From NCBI GenBank assembly GCA_013396915.1, contig VWZL01000675.1, positions 1 to 64,000 of the forward strand: DNA of 64,000 bases, read 5' to 3'. The notes beneath the pieces are model-generated. The model saw only the letters and a list, made by a program, of their open reading frames with translations, ran no database searches and was not told the origin of the DNA. This document shows, piece after piece, positions 11,749-24,451 of the stretch; position 1 is the first letter of the stretch; each line of letters starts with the position of its first letter. The position numbers and the translations under genes were made by a program. The stretch comes from Stercorarius parasiticus (Eukaryota > Chordata > Aves > Charadriiformes > Stercorariidae).

Positions 11749-13520
11749 GATGTGTTTACCTGTTTAAAGATCATGTTTCGATTAGCAGCTACCATCTGTA
11801 GGAAGTATTCAGAAAGCAGGCTGCACCCACATGAAAGGCCTTTGGCTGGAGATACGGTAAAAATCTTTAATGGGCATCCCCTGTCTTGGAAAACAAAAAC
11901 ATAAACAAAACTGAAGAGCTGTCTCAAGAGCTGCACTGATCAAAAGTGGCCTTTGAATTAGTCCTTGCAGCAGTTAAAAAATGAAGTTCTCTCACATGTC
12001 CAAAGTCTTAAATGAAGTTTCCTGTATGCGTTTTTTTTTTTTAAAGTTGATAATGACATTTGTTTCTTTTTAGTGGGAATGGAAGTCAGAGGACTGCTGA
12101 GGAATGTAAACATTCCTTTGTCCTTCCTGCTGCGCTGCTTCACTGCAGTATCCTGCAGTACTTTTCAGAGGAAGAAAAGTACTTCCTTTTTATGTTTAAA
12201 CAATACTTTGCCATCACTTCGTTGGTACTGCTTAAAAAACTGCTTAAAAACTTAGCCCTAACCTCTTTTTATTGGGTTTTTGTGTATGCAGTTATGTCTG
12301 GTGTTGTTTAATAAGCAATTTGGGATCTGCTATTTGTGGTCAGGATTTTGCATTTTTCATCATGGCTGTATTTACCGTCTCCTGTGCAAAGCACAGAGCT
12401 CTTCACACCTTTACACAGAAGATATACAGTCATACCGGATCAGCATAAGCAGTACTTCGTACTTAAGTATACATTGGGAAACAATTACCCATGGAGCAAG
12501 GCAGCAAAAATGAGATTCTTATCTCCTGAAATGATGAAACACATGTAATTATTTTTAAATTTGTCTGGAGGAGAGAGAAAATCAGTTGACTAGATGTATG
12601 TACAAAGTCTCAGTCTTCTTAGTTGGAAAATAATTCTTTAATGAAATACAAGATATATTTATGTTTTGATTTAGCTATAAGCAGATGTATTTCACCATTT
12701 TAGGACCTCCGTGATCTTCTCTCAAGGACTCCCAAAATTCACGGACTTAACTTACTGCCTTTTATTTCTGAATGTCTAGAGTTTTGGAATAAAGTAACAA
12801 CATAGATTATTCAAGTTGCCTGTCTCTTGATAATCTTGAACAGATTGCTACTGCCTGATCCACTCCTTTCCTTTGTAGTGTTTTTTGCAGTTTCTTACTG
12901 TGTATACATCTATCATGCTGTTTCAGCATCTTTGTTGCTCTTCCTTAGATTCTCTGTAGCACTAGTGCCATCTCAGGTTTCAGACCTTGGCTCTGGACTC
13001 CCAAGACAGAGGTTTTCAAGACACTCTTCTTGAACTTGTTGTAATGCTTTTTTATATGTTTGTTGATTTCTAACTGTAGTTAAAATACTCTTTGCGTGTA
13101 GTATGTATCTGGGGAGCAATTCTCTGAAGAGTTTGGGAATTCCATCCTTTCTGCATTGAATCCTGAAAGTTTTGATGCTTCTTTTAACTTTGAAGATTTA
13201 TTTTTTGGTGTTTTGTGTTTGGGTTTTGTTTGTTTTTTTAACAGTTTGCTTTTCTGTTGTGGTGCTTTACAGTTCAGCCAATAATTAAAAAACCTACATG
13301 AGTTTTCTTTTCATAGTTCTTCAATGAACAAAAAAACCCCTTTGGCATTACCAAAATGAGTCAGGCTCTTGTCCTGTTATCATTCGGTCATTTATTTTGA
13401 ATAATTCTGGTCTCTTTTCAATATCCTGTGATTGTGTACAACTAATTTGCAGTCTGAAGACAGCTTTTTCTTGACTCTTCCTGTTGCTTGCTTGCTGCTG
13501 CATTGCTGGGAAGGACAGGC

Positions 13521-13610
13521 TGTTGGTTTGGTTTGGTTTGCTTTTTTCCTGAAGACCCGTTTTGGGTTTTGGTGTGTGGTTTTTTTTTTGTTTTGTTGTT
13601 TTTGTTTTTA
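13521..13610 (+). repeat. T/G-rich low-complexity tract
   Basis: A stretch made of GGTTT, GTTTT and poly-T units including a run of ten T. Similar tracts lie at about 13199-13242, 25921-25983, 28431-28472, 29906-29931, 35327-35352, 49722-49771 and 56645-56671, all T/G-rich on the transcribed-sense strand. Confidence 0.8.
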
Positions 13611-14369
13611 AATGACAATTCTTCTGGAATTTTTTTTTAAGTCAGGAACAGCGCATGTTCAGAGGCTGTCTTTGGGTTTCTCAGGTTACATCCAATTTGG
13701 AGGATTTGGAGTTTATGCTGATTTCAGACACTGGCCTTGATATGATAAGGTAGCTAAACATGGAGTCTCCCATTGCATTTAGCAGCTTGGTCTCTCAAGT
13801 GGTGGGACTCATTCACTACCTCCCCTCCCCTGGGCAAAACTTAAATCTGTCCTGGTGGAACTGAGAAGCTTCTGGATGAGGAAAAAGTCTGTATTTTAAA
13901 CTGTTCTTTTTGAAAATCTTGGAATATGTAACAGGCTTTCAGTTTTCTTAGAGCTGTAGTTCCTCTCGGGTAGAAGCTTAGGCCATGCCTCACATGTTAT
14001 AAAAGTAGTTTATCATTCAGTCCTTGAACCTGATCAATTCTGGGCACCCACAAATGTGGATGGGAACATGTAAATCCTTGTCTGTGGCTGTCCTTAAATC
14101 ACATTCCATAGTTAGACACTTAGCAATGGCAATGGAAGTGGCACTGTTTGGCCAGGAGTGGAAACTGTGATGTCCTCGTTGCCAATGGTATGTTGTTTGG
14201 CACAGGAGCCCGTCAGATGGAAGGTGTTCACTGTCTTACATGTATGATCTGGCATTTAATTGCTTGAGGGCAAATCTGCAGTGTCTTTGGTGTGATCAGT
14301 GGAGTGCTGTGCTGAGTGAACTCTGGAACTTCCAATGCACGTACCATGCTGACTGGTCTCTTTTCTCTT

Positions 14370-14396
14370 AAAAAAAAAAAAAAAATTAAAAAAAGG
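14370..14396 (+). repeat. Poly-A tract
   Basis: A run of 16 A, then TT and A7. No gene-like sequence precedes it, so it is not the tail of a processed pseudogene. A single unresolved base follows at 14419. Confidence 0.9.
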
Positions 14397-15242
14397 AATT
14401 TGGAAAGCCATTGAGAAGNTCTTTTGGTGGAAGGGGAAAGTATCTGAATGAACTAATTCATGCAGACACTCATGTTTGGCTGAGAAATCGGCCAGTTTTG
14501 AGGAATAGGATCTGTTTTTTTTCTTCTCATCAGTTTTAATTATGGTGTTTTGTGCAATTTGAGCAAAGATCGTTATTTCCAGAATAACGATATTTCTGAA
14601 GTGCCAGAAATCACTTTTGTTATTTGCTGTTTGTATTTATGGGACCTGACCTTCAGGGAGACATGCCGTCATTTGTAAATATGGGCAAGAGCAGCTCTGA
14701 AAAGTGGCTGCCAGGAATAATCATAGCTCTGGTGATCTTTGGGCTGGCATGCAGTGTTTAATTCCTCCCGAAATCAAGATACTGTGGCCTTTGTCATGGA
14801 ATTTCTATGAGTCTGATGATTCTCATTTACCTTCTCCTTGTTTCCATGCTAACTTGTCTGTCACTTTTTTTTTTTCCTGCTCATTTAACGGGGGCATTAG
14901 GACTGCAGAACTGATATTGAAGGGCTTTGTGCTTTTGATGATTGCCAGCTGATTGCCATTGCACAAGGTTATTTCTGGTGTAGCTGTATTTCCTAAATAG
15001 AAATCCAATACCTACTAAACAGAGTCTTTATTATTTTGTGCACCCTGCACCTGTCTGCATGTTTTTTGTGTGTTTTACATTGTATCTTGTATCTTCCTTT
15101 GCTGTTCACCTGTATTTTTCTTACTCTAACGCGTTGTGTTTCCAACAACCTTATTCCCTTGCAGGTCAGGCAGGATACATAAAATAACATAAGCTTTAAT
15201 GTCTTAATGCAATCCATTTGGATCAATGCCCTTGTGCTGCAT

Positions 15243-15395
15243 CGTGAGGGAGGAGGCCGTATGGCAGGGGAGACTGCCTTTGGGCTATATTTGGCTGCTG
15301 ATTGCACTGCGGTCGGCGCAAACTCTGCTGCAGGCATCCCGCTTGCAGAGCACGAGCTGGACATTGTCTGCAGCCGCGGACTTGGCGTGGCTTCG
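15243..15395. promoter_or_regulatory. CpG-dense patch, possible intronic regulatory element
   Basis: I count 11 CpG dinucleotides in about 150 bp (for example GGTCGGCGCA and CAGCCGCGGA) within a GC-richer stretch from about 15210 to 15420, while the flanks are almost CpG-free. Overlapping open frames in this stretch carry no recognisable domain. It is too short for a classic CpG island. An enhancer, an alternative first exon or a methylation-protected site are possibilities; none is shown by sequence alone. Confidence 0.35.
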
Positions 15396-16055
15396 GCCTT
15401 GCTTTTGCAGCAGCTCTGTGCTAGTGAAGATTCCCTTTTCTTAACAATAGCAATTGCTTTTGTGCACGCGTGTTAGACTAAATAAAGCCTTGTGAGGAGA
15501 GCTCTACACTTCTAGGGGTAACACAGAAATTGAAAATTTGTAAGACTGCATGTGTTAAATGTAGATCTAATTGAAGAAAAATGAATTGGCCAGAGGGGCT
15601 GCAAGATTCTATGAAGCAACCTGGTTTTGGTCATTTGGAGAGTCCTAATTTAAAGAATGCTCAAAGTTTTAAACACAAGGGCCTTGCATAACTGAAAGAC
15701 TGACAAGGACTAAAGGATTGATGCTTTTAATGGGCATCTGTAATTAATAGCAGCAGGACCTCTGCCTGTGAGTGGTAATTTTTTATAATTCTAAATAACA
15801 CATGATGCTTATTAAAATCATTAAGAGCTGAAGAATAAAGACTTGTTTTGATGAATTTTTTTTAGCACTGACCATGGAAGAAATTAGCATCTGTATTGAG
15901 TCAGTCTTCCTGGGTGTATTTAAGTTGTCTTACTAAAACCAGCAATGGTACAAAAAAGTGTCAAGAAATCACTACTAGAATGGCATATTTGCAAATTTGG
16001 GAAAGATTTTAAATGTGTACTGAGTGCTTCTTTCTTTCTGTGATACAAACAGCAG

Positions 16056-17025
16056 TTAACTGGGTAGCATGTATGAAGACAAGGTATCTCTTTTGATATC
16101 ACAGAATCCCAAAATGACAGGGGTTGGAAGGGACCTCTGGAGATCACCCCGTCCAACCCCCTGCCAGAGCAGGGTCACCCAGAGCAGGTGGCACAGGAAC
16201 GCGTCCAGGCGGGTTTGGAATGTCTCCAGAGATGGAGACTGCACCACCTCTCTGGGCAGCCTGTTCCAGTGCTCTGCCACCCTCACAGGAAAGAAGTTCC
16301 TCCTCATGTTTAGGTGGAGCTTCCTATGCTCAAGTCTGTGCCTGTTACCTCTTGTCCTGTCCCTGGGCACCACTGAAAAGAGTTTGGCCCCACCCTCCTG
16401 ACACCCGCCCTTTAAGTATTTGTAAGCGTTGATAAGGTCCCCCCTCAGCCGTCCTTTTCCCAGACTGAAGAGACCCNCCCAACCTGTCCTGGTGCATGGG
16501 GTTATTCCTCCCCAGGTGCAGCACCCTACACTTGCCCTGGTTGAATTTCATAAGGTTTCTCTCCGCCCAACACTCCAGCCTGTCTAGGTCTCTCTGTATG
16601 GTGTCACAGCCTTCTGGTGTGTCAGCCACCCCTCCCAGCTTTGTGTCATCAGCAAACTTGCTGAGGGTGCACTCTATCCCCTCATCCAGGTCATTGATGA
16701 ATATGTTGAACAGGTTAATCCTGTTGAGTTAATCCATGTTGAGTACTTCTGATGGCTTTCTTTTCCTCCACATGCCTTGAGATGACGCCCAGAACAAGCT
16801 GTTCCATCATCTTTCCGGGGATGGAGGTAAGGCTGACCAGCCTGTAGTTCCCCGGGTCCTCCTCCTTGCCCTTTTTGAAGACTGGGGTGACATTGGCTTT
16901 CCTCCAGTCCTCAGGCACCTCGCCTGTTCTCCAGTCCAGGACCTTTCAAAGATGGGGGAGAGTGGCCTGGCAATGACATCTGCCAGCTCCCTCAGCACTC
17001 TCGGGTGCATCCCATCGGGACCCAT
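16056..17025 (-). pseudogene. CR1 ORF2 reverse transcriptase remnant
   Basis: Four overlapping open segments on the - strand (16807-17025, 16715-16918, 16345-16629 and 16056-16373) together cover the C-terminal half of a CR1 ORF2 protein. They are separated by frameshifts and an internal deletion. The last one reads past the repeat into flanking intron. The family encodes an endonuclease plus reverse transcriptase; only the RT and C-terminal parts remain. It is not a host gene. Confidence 0.85.
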
Positions 17026-17110
17026 GGACGTCTAACTGACCTAATTGATCTCTCACTTTGATCCTCCTCAACCAAGGGGAAGTCTTCCTTCTATACTTGT
17101 TTTTATCAGT
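16099..17110 (-). mobile_element. CR1 LINE, about 1 kb, with decayed reverse transcriptase remnant
   Basis: This is the longest mobile element in the window. Its 3' end lies at the left (ACAGAATCCC followed by GGGTTGGAAGGGACCTC) and it runs leftward on the - strand. Frame-broken pieces of the ORF2 protein are readable: [13 protein letters not shown] near 17025, [15 protein letters not shown] near 16910, the catalytic FADD motif at 16645-16656, the [16 protein letters not shown] thumb-region piece near 16540, and [11 protein letters not shown] near 16260. Between about 16712 and 16745 the sequence jumps from the stretch ahead of the FADD motif to that around STQHG, so an internal part of the RT domain (including the region of the first catalytic aspartate) is deleted. 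The frame also breaks near 16920. The element cannot be active. An N at 16477 marks one unresolved base. Confidence 0.93.
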
Positions 17111-19170
17111 CCAAATCTTTACCATCTTCCACTTAACGTTCCTGTAAATGAAAGCAGAACTTAAGCCCTTGGTGTAAAAAAATTAGGGCAGGAAGTGGGA
17201 AAGATTTTGTCCTAAAGTTGCATTTTTGAGCCAGCAATTATGGCTGGAAATGGCAAGAATGGTATTTGTCAATAGTTAACTACAGAGGTCTTTAAATTGC
17301 TTCTGTAACTTCAGAGTTACTCAGTAGGCAGAAGAGAAATACCTTTCTCTCATAGTGTGGCACAGCTAGTTAATGTGTGGCTCTGACATCCATTAGGAAT
17401 TCACAAAGAACGAAGGCAGACTAGCCATGCTTTAAAAAAAGACCTCAGGTTTTGTTTCGGAATGTCAAGGTGCTTAATGTCATGGATGCTTTTTGTTCAG
17501 GCTTCATGTGGAATTTTGTGGCTCCTTTTGATGCTGTTACATATCAAGGTGCAGAAGTGTTGATGTCAAGGGAATAAAAGAATGGGCTTGTGGTAATGTT
17601 GTTTTCATCAATGTATTAAAGTGTCTTGGTGTTCCCAAACAGTTCTATCCAATTCTACAAAATTGCAGGTTTTTGTCATAATTGAAGAACTCAACGTCAA
17701 TGAGCAAAGCCCAGTGCTAGAAGGTTGGATTGTTTGTGGTTGCCTGTGTGATAACAGGAACTAATCCACCTCTTGTTATTTGGTGCCAAATGCGGACATA
17801 TTTATTATTCAAGTGGAGCCTGTAATAAAGTCTGAGCTCTGTACACAAGGTAGGGGGGTACCTGATTATCATTCCTCAAGTAGTTGGAGAATAGGTATGT
17901 AGAAATACAGTGATCGTGTATCTACAAAACTGAGGAAAATGAATGTGAAACTGATGTAGTGATTTTTTTTTTTTCTTTTTTAATTTATAGTACAGAATAA
18001 GTATTTACTTTCTAGCTATTCCAAGGAATGGCCCAGGGGCATAAAAAGCAAGCTGGAATCTTTCTGATTGTAGTAATTGCAGACATTCTCTAATTATTTA
18101 AACAATGTGGCACTTGAAATAATCTACATAGGAGGTGCCAGAGCAGCCCGGGGTACTGTCAATCTGGTCTTCAGAGACTGTGGGTTTCCTCATAAGGTGA
18201 AAAACAAAAATTAACTTAAATCACGAGAAGTATGAGAAATATTTAAATGTTTGAAGAGAAAGAGAGGGCACTTGCTTTGCTGCTGATGCAGTGTCATGAG
18301 AATTTGGTGATTCGGAACCCCTCAGATGGCTACAGAGCAGTAACTGGGCCTGGGTGCCATCCCTTTGGGTACTGTGGGTGCTGCTTCCACGCAGGGGTGG
18401 AAGCCGTAATCGCTTCAACACGTATGTGGTTGTGTTCAGGTCTGCCTTTTGTGCTATCCATTTTAGCAAAACTTCTTGCTCTTTCTCTCTGCCAGCAAGA
18501 ACAGTGTATGTTATTTCTTTATTTTGACAGACAGTCTGCTCTGAAATAAGTGGTGACTGCTGTGACCCTGATGGGGCTGTGTAAAAACAGCTACCAGTGC
18601 ATTTGAGAGGTCATGTGCTGGGCTGCTTACTCCACACCAGCGTGGTTTGCTGGTGGGACCAGCGGGGAGCAATGGGGCTCAAGAGGAAGGAAGTCTGTGC
18701 TTCCTGTTTGCCGGTGTCGCAGTAATGCACTGGGGCTTCGTTTTCTCCTGTATTTTGCAGTTCTGTTTTCCCTAATGCTTCCCTGATGCTTCTCTTTCCT
18801 CCAGAAAGCGTCTCGTGGAGTCCTGTGCATTGAAATGCATTTGTCCTCCCTTTTTTTTTAATCCTGGGAAAAGCCTGCCCTTGAACCGTTCCTGGCAGTG
18901 CTGTCCCTAGCAGCTAGCCATCCATCTGAGCATGGTGGCAAGTATGCTGGCAGCGCTCCCTCGAGCGGTGCTGAGCACTGATTTGGCTGCATGTTTCAGG
19001 TGAAATGGTGCACGCCAGTGGCTTGGCCGTGTGTGCAAGCGCAGCTGGCAGTTCCTTGCTACTGTCTGGTTGTAGAAATTGTGTTACAAGGAGAAGGCTT
19101 GGGTTTTTTCACTCTCCCTTCTTGCTTTTTAAGTCAAGCCTTAAAATAAAGGCCCAGATTTGGCTGTCTA

Positions 19171-19223
19171 ATGTTTTGGGTTTTTTGGGTTTGTTTTTTT
19201 TTTTTTTTTTTTTTTNTTTTTTT
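19171..19223 (+). repeat. Long poly-T tract with unresolved base
   Basis: GGGTTTTTTGGGTTTG followed by about 30 T interrupted only by an N at 19216. The N and the length suggest the assembly did not resolve the true repeat number. Confidence 0.9.
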
Positions 19224-20159
19224 AAACGATATACAACCATTATGGGCAATGGTAAGTTGATACGCTGTGGGTCAGTGTGAAGCCTGGTGGATATAGGCTG
19301 CAAGCAAAAAATGTGAAATGGAATCAAGAAACTCATCTGGAGTTTGCTGTAGATACTTTATGTACTAGCTGGACACAAAAGATAATGCAACTGTAGTTGG
19401 ATTAAATTCTCTGGGCCTTTGCTGAGGTTCCAAGCGGAAAATAAATTTGCTATTCAGGTTTAAGGAGTTTTTAATGAAAGGGCTATTAAGATAACAAGAA
19501 AAAGCCTGCTTTTGTAGTGCAGAAATTGCTACTAATGGTTTATTTGACGATATGCCTTGTGCAGTCTTGGGTGCATATGCCAGAATGATTGAAGACCAGT
19601 AAGACCAAGAAGCCTGACTAATAGGTTTGGCTTTTATAAAGCTGTCTGTGTACAAGGTAAATGAGCAACTGAGCTCACATGGGCACAGGTAACTTTAACA
19701 TATGTAGTAAATGATTCCACAGTTATTATCATTCAGTCTCCTTTACTACTTCAGTGATTAAAAGTGTGCTTAGGTATTTTAAATAATTAGTCTGAGGTTG
19801 TTTTTTTATTTTTTTTCTTTTATTTTCCCCCAAAGTGCCTCATGGCTTGGTTCATTCTGGCACTAACAGCTCACAGGTGTTTACATCTGCTGGACTGTGT
19901 TTATGCAACCATATTTCTGACTCCTTGTGGACCAGGGTTTGTTCATGAAAGCCTCTATTATTGCCACATCAGAGGAAGCCACTATCCTGTTCAACAAGCA
20001 GCAGGGTGATGAGCTTTACATTAAATGTTTTGCAGGATGCGACTTACTTCCTCTTGTTGTTTCTTGAGTGGGTGGTGCCCACTCAGCAGGCAAGCATTGT
20101 TCTTAGTCAGGAGGATTCCTCAAGCAATGAGATGCTAATGGCCATTACCTACTATATTT

Positions 20160-20190
20160 AAAAAAAAAAGAAAAAAAAAAGGGAAAAAAG
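20160..20190 (+). repeat. A-rich tract
   Basis: Two runs of ten A separated by one G, then GGGAAAAAAG. No recognisable retroposed sequence lies upstream. Confidence 0.9.
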
Positions 20191-21570
20191 TTACATGAAT
20201 ATTACTGCAGAATTTCATGCTCACTGTTAGCTCATGATATAGATAAAAGACCATTTGCTGGGGAGTAAAGCTTTCCATAGTGCGCTAAGTCTCAGTACTG
20301 AAGAGAATAGAATGAAGCTTCTAATTCTGTGCTCTGTGCATGCGGGTGGTCTTTCGGTCACCAATAATTAAAGAGTGAGTGGAAGCTCTGTCTTCTCATC
20401 CCTAAATGCTCAGACTTGCTCCAGTTAAAACAGTAGTCTTAGCTCTCTAGTTGCAAATGCTGGGTGTGGGCATAGGAGGTGAGAGAGGTTGAGTCTAATT
20501 TCTTGGGACTGGGTGCTGCGCCATGGAGCCGTTCCCTCTACACTGACTCAAATTTTTGGTTGACGTTTTAGAACTCTGCAATTAAATATTGGTTGCACAA
20601 GCAGGTTGTGTTCATACTTAATAAGTAATCTTTCTTGTTTGAGAATGAGGTGTTGTACCTAGTATTTTATTTTTATGCTAACTTTATAGAAAAGTAGTTC
20701 ATAATATTGCAGAAACATCTCTCAATTGTTAGGTTAGCCCATCGCGTTGGAGGACATTTATCAGGCTTTTATAGGAGCAGATGAGGAGCCTGATACCCTG
20801 AATTTCTGCAATGTCAGTTCGTTTCCTCACAGTTACAGTCTACTACTTAACAGGCACCTAATGATAAGCAAGCTCTGCCGCAGAGTTGTGCTGCAGTAAT
20901 GTTCCAGAATGACTAATCCTGCTCCAACTCAAACCACAACATTTTCTAGAAAGGCAATCTAGAATTATTTTGTGTATTAATTGGGCTTTCACTAAAAAAA
21001 GCATACACCATTATTTTAACAAAATCGAAACCAGATCATGGGCTGGGCTCTTTCCTGGAACACGCACAGATCTTCACTGTTGCATCCCCTCTTGGAAGAT
21101 GAGTTTGGTGACTGTGTGTGGGGTGGGCTGGCATGATAGGAAGTGATGTATTGTTTTGAAAAGCCTCATGACTTCCTGGTAGGTACGGGATCAATGATGA
21201 GTTGGTGGTTGTGAATCTCCTCCTGCTCCTTAGTGAAGGTTTGTGTTTGGCCCCTGGGGATATCTGAGTGTGGGAGAAAGAGCCTGCTCCCAAGCCTGTG
21301 GAAATGCGAGAGCTTTTGCAATGGGAAGGAACAAATGAAGAGCTGAGGTCTGTCCCTGTGGTTATACTGACACCCACGTGGTGGCAGGCCACAGTCTGAG
21401 CATGGGTTGGGGCTCCCGAGGGAACTGATGTTGGTGCCAGGCTAGAGAGCAGAGCCTGCCATGGGGAGACTCGGCCACTCCTGCTTCAACAGGGCCACAC
21501 ACGTTCTCACTGCACATGCCCCAGGCTGCAGTCAAACTGTTTGCAGATGTTCAAATATAAACAAAAAAGA

Positions 21571-21595
21571 TTTTTTTTTTGGGGGGGGGGGAGGG
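21571..21595 (+). repeat. T10-G11 homopolymer junction
   Basis: Ten T are followed immediately by eleven G, then AGGG. The G run with the nearby GGG could take part in a quadruplex. Homopolymer lengths are prone to error. Confidence 0.9.
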
Positions 21596-22119
21596 CAATT
21601 ACACTGTTTCCATTTTGGTCTAATGTGAAGGACATAATGCATCTACCTGCTTTGTTAGATAAGTATAACTTCTCCTAACTTTAAATACAGTTATACCTGT
21701 GAGAACCAAGAGAACCAAGATCTCATTTTATTTTTCTTTTATCTACTTGCAGTTTTTAGTTGTAACAAAAGTTCAACTGACTCTGTGGAAATACAGTACA
21801 TAAAGCTAAACGTAAAAGAGCAAAAAGGCACATGCATGGGGGGGGAAACACTGGTGCAAATGGTATTGAGTATTACTTTACTTGACAGTGGGACAAGCAT
21901 TATGTTGTTAGGTTGAAGGTAAAAACAAGAAGGAATGCAATACTGTCAGCAGAGGTGTCTCCATGATGCATTTGCTCAGTTCCCAGTGATTTATTGATCA
22001 GGTGCTTGCTGGACAGCAATGACTCTCTTTGTGTTTAATAGCACTTGATGAAAGATTTCTCTTGCATGAATTTTTATAACAAAGGCTGTGTGAGGCACGT
22101 GCTTAATAACCACACACAG

Positions 22120-22190
22120 AACCACAGAATCATAGGATTGGAAGGGACCTCTGGAGATCATCTAGTCCAACCCCCTGTCAGAGCAGGGTG
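22120..22190 (-). mobile_element. CR1 LINE 3' tip, - strand
   Basis: About 70 bp beginning with ACCACAGAATCATAGGATTG and continuing GAAGGGACCTCTGGAGATCA, the reverse complement of the CR1 3' end. Similarity stops abruptly at GAGCAGGGTG (22190). It resembles the CR1 at 16099 in this part (same ACCTCTGGAGATCA variant), so the two may belong to one subfamily. Confidence 0.88.
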
Positions 22191-23218
22191 TATAATTTCA
22201 GTATGATTTTGTTGACTTTTAAGTAAAGAGCTAACATTTTAAGAAGGAATGTGCTTTTTCTAGCATTTCTAGTGTCCATTACAGTTCATCACATATCTTC
22301 TCAGGACTATTAATGGACTTCAGTTACTTACACTTTGTGGTCAGCTGCCAGAGATCTGGTGTAATATTTATAGATCACTGATCTTGGTTTTCCGTTTTTA
22401 AAAATTATTTAATTGTAGATAATACCTACATCAAATTTCTGCACTATCATTTTTTTTTATATTAGTCCTGACAGTTGCTCACCTCAAGTGCCTGTAGAAA
22501 AGCAACAGCCTAACTGGACAGTATTGTTCATAATCTGTTTGCAGGGCAAGATGAAGACCTGATATCCTGCTTAACAGGATCAAACTGGTGTTGTGAACTG
22601 ACCTATACAAGTAAAGCATTTGGTCAAATTTAGCAGAAGGGTTTAAACATCAGCAATTGATGATAAAAAATTCCGCAATCTGATTTTGGAGTGAGTGAGT
22701 TTTAGCTGTGCTTTGGTTCCTCAGTGGGCAGTGAAGGGCACCCTTTGCACTCGTGAGTAGAAGTTTATAGTCTCTTCTGCTCTCAAACTACTAAATAGTG
22801 CTGATGTTCAGCAGCACTAACTCCATATCCCACACATCTCCATCCACAGCAGCATCTTTCACTTCTTTGTGGCCTGGTCTTGAGATGTGCAGATGTCTGC
22901 TTGCAGCAGACAAGACCATTAGTTCATTGATCTGTTATGATGCAGAGGAGAGAAAGATGCCTCAGGAGAGCTTTTTAAATTTTTTTTCCTTTATCCATCA
23001 GGCTTGAAATTATCCTGAAAGGAGGGCTTTTTTGGGTTGACTTCTGTATTGCTCCCCTTCACATTCCTGCCCCCACATGCTCTCCTTTTCTTTATTTATA
23101 AGAAAGCACAAATGTATGCACACCAAACCCACCATTCCTCTCTAACTTACGCTCAGAAAAATGCATTTGGAGCCTTCTAATTTTCCTTCCCGGCTATGGT
23201 TACAGTAATTTTTCTTAG

Positions 23219-23263
23219 AAAAAAACCCAACCAAACAAACAAACAAAAAAACCAAACCCAAAC
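23219..23263 (+). repeat. A/C-rich (CAAA)n-like tract
   Basis: Units of CAAA and CCAAA with poly-A stretches, the complement of the T/G-rich tracts seen elsewhere. It is one of the few in this orientation. Confidence 0.85.
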
Positions 23264-24424
23264 CTTGGATGAATGCCCATTCCAGTTGCTGAGAACAACT
23301 AGCACAGCTGCTGGTTAGCCCCTTACTTGCAGGTGGGCTTTGAAGCCGGCCACTGGCCAGGTGGCTTTCCCAGGAAGATGTCTAATGGTGGAGGCAGCAA
23401 CAGGTCCTGATCTGGTCACGGGGACGTCATCCTGCTAACTGTCCCCAGGGCAGGACTCTGGGGGCTGGGGAAATGCTCCACGCTGTCATTAAATGTATTT
23501 TTGATGTCAGTAGTCACATGTCCTTGTGAGTGACAGAGAACATATTTTGGAAAGGTATGGATGCTGATTTCTAGCATGAGCAGTGAAACAAAACTAGTGT
23601 TCACATCTTCAGGGACAGGGTGTTGTGGTGAGGGCAATGCTGGCAGGAGGGAACAGTAATGAATGAAATGCCTTGTGACTAGTGTCCTTTGGCTTTTAAC
23701 TCCAAGCTCTCCAGTCCCTCCCCTTGGAAGTCAGAGCCGACAGTAATAAGTCCTGGCAGGGCTGGCTGTGCTCACTGACACCAAAAGGAGAGCACGTGTG
23801 CACTGAGCACATTTCGGTCACGCTAGTTGAAGGAGGGGAGGATGTGTGGTGTTCTTTGCTAATCAATACAAAGCCTTCTGAAGGGAAAAAAGCCTTCAAT
23901 CTCTTTGAGTTGTTGTAAAGAACAATGGAAGGAAAATGCTTTGTTTGATTTTTGATCTCATGATTTTTATCCATCTTGATTAACTGTACCTTTTTTTATT
24001 TTCTTGGTGGCTTGGGTTCTGTTTAATTTTTGATGGATGACCCCCTTTTTCACTGGAAGCACAGCTAATGATAGCCTCCTAAAAGGGGCAGTTTCTGCAA
24101 ATCCTGCTTGATTTTCAGCAGAGAAGAAACTGAAATGCATCTACCAGAGTGCTCCCAACCTGCAAACAAGGACCTCTGTCTGTGTTTGCTCTAGTGATGG
24201 TACGTACATGATACTGCTTTCCTGGAGTACGCACACATGCGGACATTGCTGTGCTTTTCAGACTTTATTGAGAAAGGAAAGGGATTATTTTCAGTCAAGC
24301 TCTCTTTTATCACCTTTCCTGCCGTATTTATGCCTGCTTTTCTATTAAATGTGTTTGAAACTAATTCCTCTTCTTTTTAACATGCCTCTTGGAGGAACAC
24401 ATTGTGCATGTTCCAGGCGGCTTG

Positions 24425-24451
24425 TGATGGTGCATCATACATGCACCATCA
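24425..24451. repeat. Inverted repeat, 11 bp perfect stem, 5 nt loop
   Basis: TGATGGTGCAT and ATGCACCATCA flank CATAC. The stem may be extended by two G-T wobble pairs in RNA. A second, weaker inverted repeat (GGAACA / TGTTCC) lies about 25 bp upstream. Function is unknown; it is too short for a typical microRNA precursor. Confidence 0.85.

Larger units (their letters stand above)
11749..16098 (+). other. Intron 1 segment between two CR1 copies
   Basis: Contains T-rich tracts (12031-12042, 13199-13242, 13521-13610), a poly-A run at 14370, an 8 bp-stem inverted repeat (ATCGTTAT / ATAACGAT, 14569-14591) and the CpG-dense patch at 15243-15395. No exon was recognised. Confidence 0.7.
17111..22119 (+). 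other. Intron 1 segment without recognised genes
   Basis: Unique intronic sequence with homopolymer tracts at 17963, 19171, 20160 and 21571, and a short inverted repeat (TGAGTGGG / CCCACTCA, 20065-20085). A weak MIR-like look near 17350 was not convincing. Confidence 0.7.

Noticed and set aside
15207..15476. 89-codon frame over the CpG-dense patch as an alternative exon
   Set aside because: No BICD2-like or other domain sequence and overlapping frames on both strands. The patch is reported as possible regulation only.
16056..17025. Reverse transcriptase-like frames as a host gene
   Set aside because: They are pieces of a truncated, frame-broken CR1 retrotransposon.
17330..17400. Third MIR-like remnant around CACAGCTAGTTAATG
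   Set aside because: Only one short block fits; the flanking blocks expected for MIR are absent.
14370..20190. Poly-A tracts as tails of processed pseudogenes
   Set aside because: The sequence upstream of each tract shows no coding homology or target-site duplication that I can see.
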